Positions 59,486-64,000 of a stretch of DNA of 64,000 nt are shown one piece after another (position 1 is the first letter of the stretch; each line of letters begins with the position of its first letter). Location: NCBI RefSeq assembly GCF_008087085.1, contig NZ_VIYJ01000010.1, forward strand, positions 169,303 to 233,302. Reading direction: 5' to 3'. A program made the translations under genes and the position numbers. The notes below the pieces were generated by a model. It worked only from the letters and a program-made list of their open reading frames with translations. It did not search any database and was not told the DNA's origin. Source of the DNA: Nocardioides rubriscoriae (lineage in GTDB: Bacteria > Actinomycetota > Actinomycetes > Propionibacteriales > Nocardioidaceae).

Positions 59486-60709
59486 TCAGGCGCAGAGACC
59501 CGCAGCGATCCGGTCGGCGGTGTCCTCGGCGCTACCACCGCCGGTGCCCCCGCCCGTGCCACCGTCGGTCGGTGCGTCTGTGGGCCCGTCGGTCGGGTCG
59601 CCGGTCACGCTGTCGTCGGCGCCGATCGACCCGGCACTGAAGTCCCTGCCGAGCTTCTGGTCCTGCTTGATCCGCTCCCACAGGTCGTCGGCGCTCGGCG
59701 CCCAGACCAGGGTCACCAGGGGGTTGTTCGGGTCGGGCTCGATCGGCACGGTGATGAACTTGATCTTGTCCAGACCGGTGCTGCGGAACTGCATGGCCAG
59801 GTCGAAGAGCTTGCCGACCGTGTCGAGCCCGTCGTCGACCTGGATCGAGGAGGTGACCGCGCCGAGGAAGTCGTAGACCTTGCGCGGCTGCGACAGCGTC
59901 CCCGCGGAGCGGACCTTGTTGACCATCGAGGCGATGAACGCCTGCTGGCGCTTCATCCGGCCGATGTCACCGGTCACCGAGAGCTGGTAGCGCTCCCGGA
60001 CGTAGTCGAGGGCCTGGTTGCCGGTCAGCACCTGGGTTCCGGCCTCGAAGTGGATGTTGTGCTCGTCGTCGTCGACGGCCTTGGGCAGGCACACCTCGAC
60101 GCCGTTGACGGCGTCGACCATGTCCTTGAAGCCGTTGAAGTCGAGCACGAGGAAGTGGTCGATGAAGATGCCGGTCAGCTCCTCGACGGTCTGCACGGTG
60201 CACAGCGGGCCGCCGACGCTGAACGCCGTGTTGAAGCGCACTCCGGTCTCGCCGGGCACGTTCTTGCCGTCGACCATGCAGTCGGGCCGGTCGACGATCG
60301 CGTCGCGTGGCAGGCTGACGCCGTAGGCGTTGGTGCGGTCCTGCGAGACGTGCAGCAGGATGACGGTGTCGGAGCGCTGGGAGCCGTCGGCGTTCTCGCC
60401 GTCGATGTCGTTGCCGGCGCCCACGCGACTGTCGGAGCCCATCACCAGGATGTTGAGCGGCTGCGTCGGCTCGTCGTCGGACATGCCGGACGGCAGCACC
60501 TTCGGCACCTTGTGCGGCACCACCTTGCCGTCGGCGATGTTGTCGTTGAGGCCGTTGTAGGCGACGTAGACACCGGTCATGGTGAGCAGGGCGACCACCA
60601 GCTGGCTGGCCAGGATGGTCGTCCACACCGCCCGCCGGTGCGTACGGCGCAGCGGCTGGTCGGCGCGGTCCGCCGTGTCGGTCACGGCAGGGTCGGGGGC
60701 GTCGCTCAC
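59486..60709 (-). CDS. LytR-CpsA-Psr (LCP) family cell-wall glycopolymer ligase
   Basis: 407 residues. Short cytoplasmic tail, one membrane helix (about 28-50), then the external LCP domain: NILVMGSDSRVG, LLHVSQDRTNAYGVSLPRD, FKDMVDAVNGVEVCLP and GDIGRMKRQQAFIASM hold the conserved Asp and Arg residues that bind the polyprenyl pyrophosphate. Attaches wall polymers such as teichoic acid or arabinogalactan to peptidoglycan. The Gly/Thr-rich tail (TDGPTDAPTDGGTGGG) is low complexity. Confidence 0.93.
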   Translation of the reverse strand: MSDAPDPAVTDTADRADQPLRRTHRRAVWTTILASQLVVALLTMTGVYVAYNGLNDNIADGKVVPHKVPKVLPSGMSDDEPTQPLNILVMGSDSRVGAGNDIDGENADGSQRSDTVILLHVSQDRTNAYGVSLPRDAIVDRPDCMVDGKNVPGETGVRFNTAFSVGGPLCTVQTVEELTGIFIDHFLVLDFNGFKDMVDAVNGVEVCLPKAVDDDEHNIHFEAGTQVLTGNQALDYVRERYQLSVTGDIGRMKRQQAFIASMVNKVRSAGTLSQPRKVYDFLGAVTSSIQVDDGLDTVGKLFDLAMQFRSTGLDKIKFITVPIEPDPNNPLVTLVWAPSADDLWERIKQDQKLGRDFSAGSIGADDSVTGDPTDGPTDAPTDGGTGGGTGGGSAEDTADRIAAGLCA

Positions 60710-60810
60710 CCCTGCATCCTCCCAGAGGAGTGGGTGGGCGGGCCCTGATCGACGGTCCCACCCGCGCGGCGGTGTCCGATTCCCGCGAGAAGCACCCGCC
60801 GTGAGGGACG

Positions 60811-62328
60811 ATGATGGACGTCATGAGTCCGACCCAACGCCTCGATCCCGAGACGTGCTACCGCGCGGTCAAGTCGCGCGACCGCCGTTTCGACGGCGTC
60901 TTCTACGTCGCCGTCCGCACGACCGGCATCTACTGCCGGCCCTCGTGCCCGGCCCGGACCCCCGGCTTCGCCAACGTCGCCTTCCACGTGAGCCCCGCCT
61001 CGGCCCAGGCGGCGGGCTTCCGCGCCTGCAAGCGGTGCCTGCCCGACGCGACCCCGGGCAGTCCCGACTGGGACGTCTCGGCCGACGTCGCGGGTCGCGC
61101 GATGCGGCTGATCTCCGACGGCGTCGTCGACCGCGAGGGCGTCGAGGGCCTGGCGGCGCGGATGGGCTACACCCCACGCCACCTCGGGCGGGTCCTCACC
61201 GCCGAGCTGGGGGCCGGTCCGTTGGCCCTGGCCCGGGCCAAGCGCGCCCAGACCGCGAGGGTGCTGATCGAGACCACCGACCTGGGCTACGCCGACATCG
61301 CGTTCGCGGCGGGCTTCTCCAGCGTGCGGCAGTTCAACGACACCGTCCGTGAGGTCTACGCCGCCAGTCCGACCGACCTGCGCGGCCGACGCGGTGGGGC
61401 AAGGACCCCGGGGGCGGTCACGATGCGCCTGGCGGTCCGCACCCCGTTCGCGGGCCGGGCGCTGCTCGACTTCCTCGCCTACCACCTGGTGCCGGGGGTG
61501 GAGGTCGCAGGCGTCGAGGACGGGTCGGGCTGGTACGCCCGCACCCTCGACCTGCCGCACGGCCCCGGCACGGTCCGCCTCGACATCGCTGACGCCCTCG
61601 ACCCGGGCCAGACGGCCTTCGTGCGGGCGCGCTTCGAGCTCACCGACCTGCGCGACACGGCGGCCGCCGTCGAGCGGGCCCGCCGCCTGCTCGACGCCGA
61701 CTGCGACCCGCTGGCCGTGGCCGACCACTTCGCCGGTGACCCGGTCATCGGGCCGTTGGCCAGGCGTGCGCCGGGGCTGCGGCTGCCCGGCCAGGTCGAC
61801 GGCCCCGAGACCGCCATCCGCACCGTGATCGGTCAGCAGGTCAGCGTCACCGGCGCCCGCACGGTCACCGGCCGGATCGTCGAGGCCCACGGGGTGCCCG
61901 TCGAGACCGGCGTACCCGGCCTGACGCACCTGTTCCCGACCAGCGCCGCGCTGGCCGCCGCCGACCCCGAGACCCTGCCGATGCCGCGGGCCCGCGGCCG
62001 CGCCCTCGTCGGCCTCGCCGCCGCACTCGCCAGCGGCGACGTCGCTCTCGACCGGGGCACCGACCGCGACGAGGTGCGGGCCACGATGCTCGCGCTGCCC
62101 GGCATCGGTCCCTGGACCGCCGACTACGTCGCGATGCGGGCGCTGGCCCACCCCGACGTCTTCCTGCCGACCGACATCGGCGTCCGCAACGCCCTGCGCG
62201 GCCTGGGCCACGACCCCGTCGCCTGCCTCGAGCGCGTCGACGACTGGCGTCCCTGGCGCTCCTACGCCCTCATGCACCTGTGGAACACCCTCATGCCCGC
62301 CACGACCCCGCCCAGCGAAGGACCCTGA
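60811..62328 (+). CDS. Ada-AlkA bifunctional DNA alkylation repair protein/regulator
   Basis: 505 residues. N-terminal Ada zinc domain with Cys42, Cys46, Cys73 and Cys76 (one of which accepts methyl groups from phosphotriesters), AraC-type HTH (about 95-190), then an AlkA 3-methyladenine glycosylase: VIGQQVSVTGARTV, helix-hairpin-helix LPGIGPWTADYVAMRA and catalytic Asp in FLPTDIG. Methylated Ada domains normally activate repair genes, here itself and ogt. An internal ATG at 60823, with GATGAT 7 bases upstream, may be the true start. Confidence 0.93.
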   Translation: MMDVMSPTQRLDPETCYRAVKSRDRRFDGVFYVAVRTTGIYCRPSCPARTPGFANVAFHVSPASAQAAGFRACKRCLPDATPGSPDWDVSADVAGRAMRLISDGVVDREGVEGLAARMGYTPRHLGRVLTAELGAGPLALARAKRAQTARVLIETTDLGYADIAFAAGFSSVRQFNDTVREVYAASPTDLRGRRGGARTPGAVTMRLAVRTPFAGRALLDFLAYHLVPGVEVAGVEDGSGWYARTLDLPHGPGTVRLDIADALDPGQTAFVRARFELTDLRDTAAAVERARRLLDADCDPLAVADHFAGDPVIGPLARRAPGLRLPGQVDGPETAIRTVIGQQVSVTGARTVTGRIVEAHGVPVETGVPGLTHLFPTSAALAAADPETLPMPRARGRALVGLAAALASGDVALDRGTDRDEVRATMLALPGIGPWTADYVAMRALAHPDVFLPTDIGVRNALRGLGHDPVACLERVDDWRPWRSYALMHLWNTLMPATTPPSEGP

Positions 62329-62330
62329 CC

Positions 62331-62816
62331 ATGTGGACCGTCATCGAGTCGCCGATCGGCGACCTGCGTCTGGTGGAGCGCGACGGCGCGATCACCGCCA
62401 TCGAGTTCTCCCCGTTCCACGACGACACGGTCGGGGGTCGCCCCCGCGGCGCTCGCAGCAACGACCACCCGTTGCTCGTCGAGACCGCCCGCCAGCTCGC
62501 GGCCTACTTCGCGCGCGACCTCAAGGAGTTCGACATCCCGCTCGCACCCGCCGGCTCGGCGTTCCAGCAGCAGGTGTGGGCGCGGCTGCGCGAGATCGGC
62601 TACGGCGAGACCGCGTCGTACGGCGAGATCGCCCACCGGCTCGGCCGCACCAACGCGGCCTCGCGCGCCGTCGGGCTCGCCAACGGCAGCAACCCGATCC
62701 CGGTCGTGATCCCGTGCCACCGCGTCATCGGCGCCAACGGCACCCTCACCGGCTACGCCGGCGGGCTCGAGCGCAAGCAGCTGCTGCTCTCGCTGGAGCA
62801 GGACGCGCTGTTCTGA
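62331..62816 (+). CDS. ogt: Methylated-DNA-protein cysteine methyltransferase
   Basis: 161 residues. Removes methyl groups from O6-methylguanine in a suicide reaction; acceptor Cys129 in IPCHRVIG, with ATP-independent DNA-binding HTH SYGEIAHRLGR. Two bases after the Ada-AlkA stop, so the pair forms a repair operon that supplies the Ogt activity the Ada-AlkA protein lacks. Confidence 0.95.
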   Translation: MWTVIESPIGDLRLVERDGAITAIEFSPFHDDTVGGRPRGARSNDHPLLVETARQLAAYFARDLKEFDIPLAPAGSAFQQQVWARLREIGYGETASYGEIAHRLGRTNAASRAVGLANGSNPIPVVIPCHRVIGANGTLTGYAGGLERKQLLLSLEQDALF

Positions 62817-62902
62817 CCGGGGTCCTCGTGCTGGCCGAACCGCCCGGTCATGCCGATGAGCGGACGGAAAGCACTTGCCTCGACTAGCGGTGGACGCACA
62901 CG

Positions 62903-63829
62903 ATGGCGCGGGTGACTCAGATGCATGAGAACGAACTCGATGTTGACGCTGACCTAGTCCGGCGTCTGGTGGCGCAGTCCTTCCCAGACCTGGCGGGCTC
63001 ACCGATTCAAGCGGTCGGGGACTCGGGTTCCACCAACGCTCTCTATCGACTGGGTGACGACCTTGCGGTCCGGCTTCCTCGTCAGTCAGGTGGAGGCGAG
63101 AGCATCACCAAAGAGGCTCAGTGGCTGCCCTACGTCGGTTCGCGGCTCTCGGTACGCACTCCCGAACCAGTGGGAATCGGGCAACCCGCCATGGGCTACA
63201 GCGAGACCTGGGCTATCACCACCTGGATTGACGGTGTCGTGCCTCGGACTCAGACGCTCGGGGAGAGGTCAACGATCCTCGCGGCCGACCTTGCGCGGTT
63301 TATCACCGAGCTACGGGCCATGCCGGTGCCGGGTAACGCCATCAATGACCCAACCCTGGCCTCCTACCGAGGCGACCCACTCCCGAGCCTCGATGACGAC
63401 TTCCGCGAGACCGTGGAGGAGTGTCGCAACCTGGGCCTCGACCTCGACCTAGACGAAGCCCAACGGGTGTGGGACCTGGCCAGCGCCGCTGCCGCCTCCA
63501 TCGAAGAATCCGTCCACTGGTACCACGGCGACCTCGTCGCCGAAAACGTCCTGCTAGACGACCAGGGCCGGTTGGCAGCCGTGCTCGACTTCGGGGGCCT
63601 CGGCCTCGGCAATCCGGCCGTCGACCTCGTCATCGCGTGGGAACTGCTAGACCCTCGGGGCCGTGAAGTCTTTAGGCAGCATCTCGGCGTGGGTGACGCC
63701 CAGTGGGCCGCATCTCGCGGATGGGCGCTCTTCCTGTCGATGATTACCTTCCCCTACTACGGCGCATCGATGCCCGATCGTTGCGCTGCCCGGCTCACCA
63801 TGGCCAAGGCTGCACTCGCCGACGCGTAA
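62903..63829 (+). CDS. Aminoglycoside phosphotransferase (APH) family protein
   Basis: 308 residues, kinase-like fold. Nucleotide-site DLAVRLPRQ, catalytic loop WYHGDLVAENVLL (Asp, Asn) and LDFGGLGLGNPAVDL (metal Asp) define the APH/HSK2 family. Substrate may be an aminoglycoside, macrolide or an unrelated small molecule. Codons end in A or T far more often than in neighbouring genes and G+C is roughly 10 points lower, a sign of transfer. Start 62903 or 62921. Confidence 0.87.
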   Translation: MARVTQMHENELDVDADLVRRLVAQSFPDLAGSPIQAVGDSGSTNALYRLGDDLAVRLPRQSGGGESITKEAQWLPYVGSRLSVRTPEPVGIGQPAMGYSETWAITTWIDGVVPRTQTLGERSTILAADLARFITELRAMPVPGNAINDPTLASYRGDPLPSLDDDFRETVEECRNLGLDLDLDEAQRVWDLASAAAASIEESVHWYHGDLVAENVLLDDQGRLAAVLDFGGLGLGNPAVDLVIAWELLDPRGREVFRQHLGVGDAQWAASRGWALFLSMITFPYYGASMPDRCAARLTMAKAALADA

Positions 63830-64000
63830 GGGACAAGCGTCGGCCCGGCGGCCATCTGCGCGCACATCGGCCCCCGCCCGACCATCAGCGTGAGGCGTTC
63901 TGCGTCAAGCGTTGTCGTCGTTTCCCTGCATAGCGGTAATGGAGCTTGGTGGCTCGACAGCGTGTGATCGGGTTGTGGTGACGACGGGCCGGGAGGCCTG
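63830..64000. other. Right-edge non-coding stretch
   Basis: No convincing ORF or structured element up to the window edge. Base composition stays mixed like the preceding phosphotransferase gene, so this may be inside an acquired segment that continues outside. Confidence 0.4.

Overview
The window is from a high-GC actinobacterium (roughly 70-73% G+C, GTG starts common, many starts lying 6-8 bases after a TANNNT-type -10 box, which suggests leaderless mRNAs). The PknG-GlnX-GlnH module, a DtxR/IdeR-type iron box, type I SerA and citramalate synthase all fit Actinomycetota. A Nocardioidaceae-like host is my inference and was not tested.

Layout: 1-2331 (-) holds an operon of a Pr6Pr membrane protein, a UBP-type zinc finger and a truncated molybdopterin oxidoreductase. 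2574-4669 has two tandem dehydratase-like/VOC fusion proteins facing an EEP-superfamily protein. 4728-8328 is ilvBNC behind a leader-peptide attenuator. 8481-10189 (-) is a two-gene ABC exporter. 10532-12649 is an acyltransferase-3/SGNH protein. 12661-16047 is the efeUOB iron-uptake operon under an iron box. 16158-20468 holds a lone receiver protein, an ABC-F protein and serA. 20601-22777 is a divergent MocR regulator/YczE pair.

23234-35561 is the most interesting stretch: ten collinear genes (telA, a helical protein, a CbbX-like AAA+ ATPase, glnX, glnH, a coiled-coil protein, pknG, a PP2C phosphatase, a vWA protein and an FHA protein). Together they read as a complete sense-relay-phosphorylate-dephosphorylate-read signalling system. 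Kinase, phosphatase and FHA protein share N-terminal zinc-ribbon modules.

35708-44415 carries a SAM methyltransferase, leuB, ilvE, a matrixin-like protease, a membrane Ser/Thr kinase, a TetR regulator and cimA with its own Val/Ile leader peptide. Branched-chain amino acid genes are thus scattered over four loci. 44543-49149 has a TetR/FMN-reductase pair, an amidase overlapping an AAC(2')-like acetyltransferase, and small proteins. 49169-53340 (-) is bioBAFD. 53405-59008 contains a pentapeptide protein, small regulators, a FAH-family hydrolase, gltX and a CPBP protease. Two tRNA genes (Gln-CTG, Glu-CTC) follow. 59486-62816 has an LCP protein and Ada-AlkA plus Ogt DNA repair. The right end (about 62820-64000) drops in G+C and carries a phosphotransferase that looks acquired.

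Intergenic space is rich in structured repeats: a hairpin family of about 37 bases with compensatory stem changes (five copies), paired 26-base palindromes (two loci) and a composite palindrome element of about 90 bases (two loci, opposite orientation). I found no CRISPR array, insertion sequence, rRNA or prophage.
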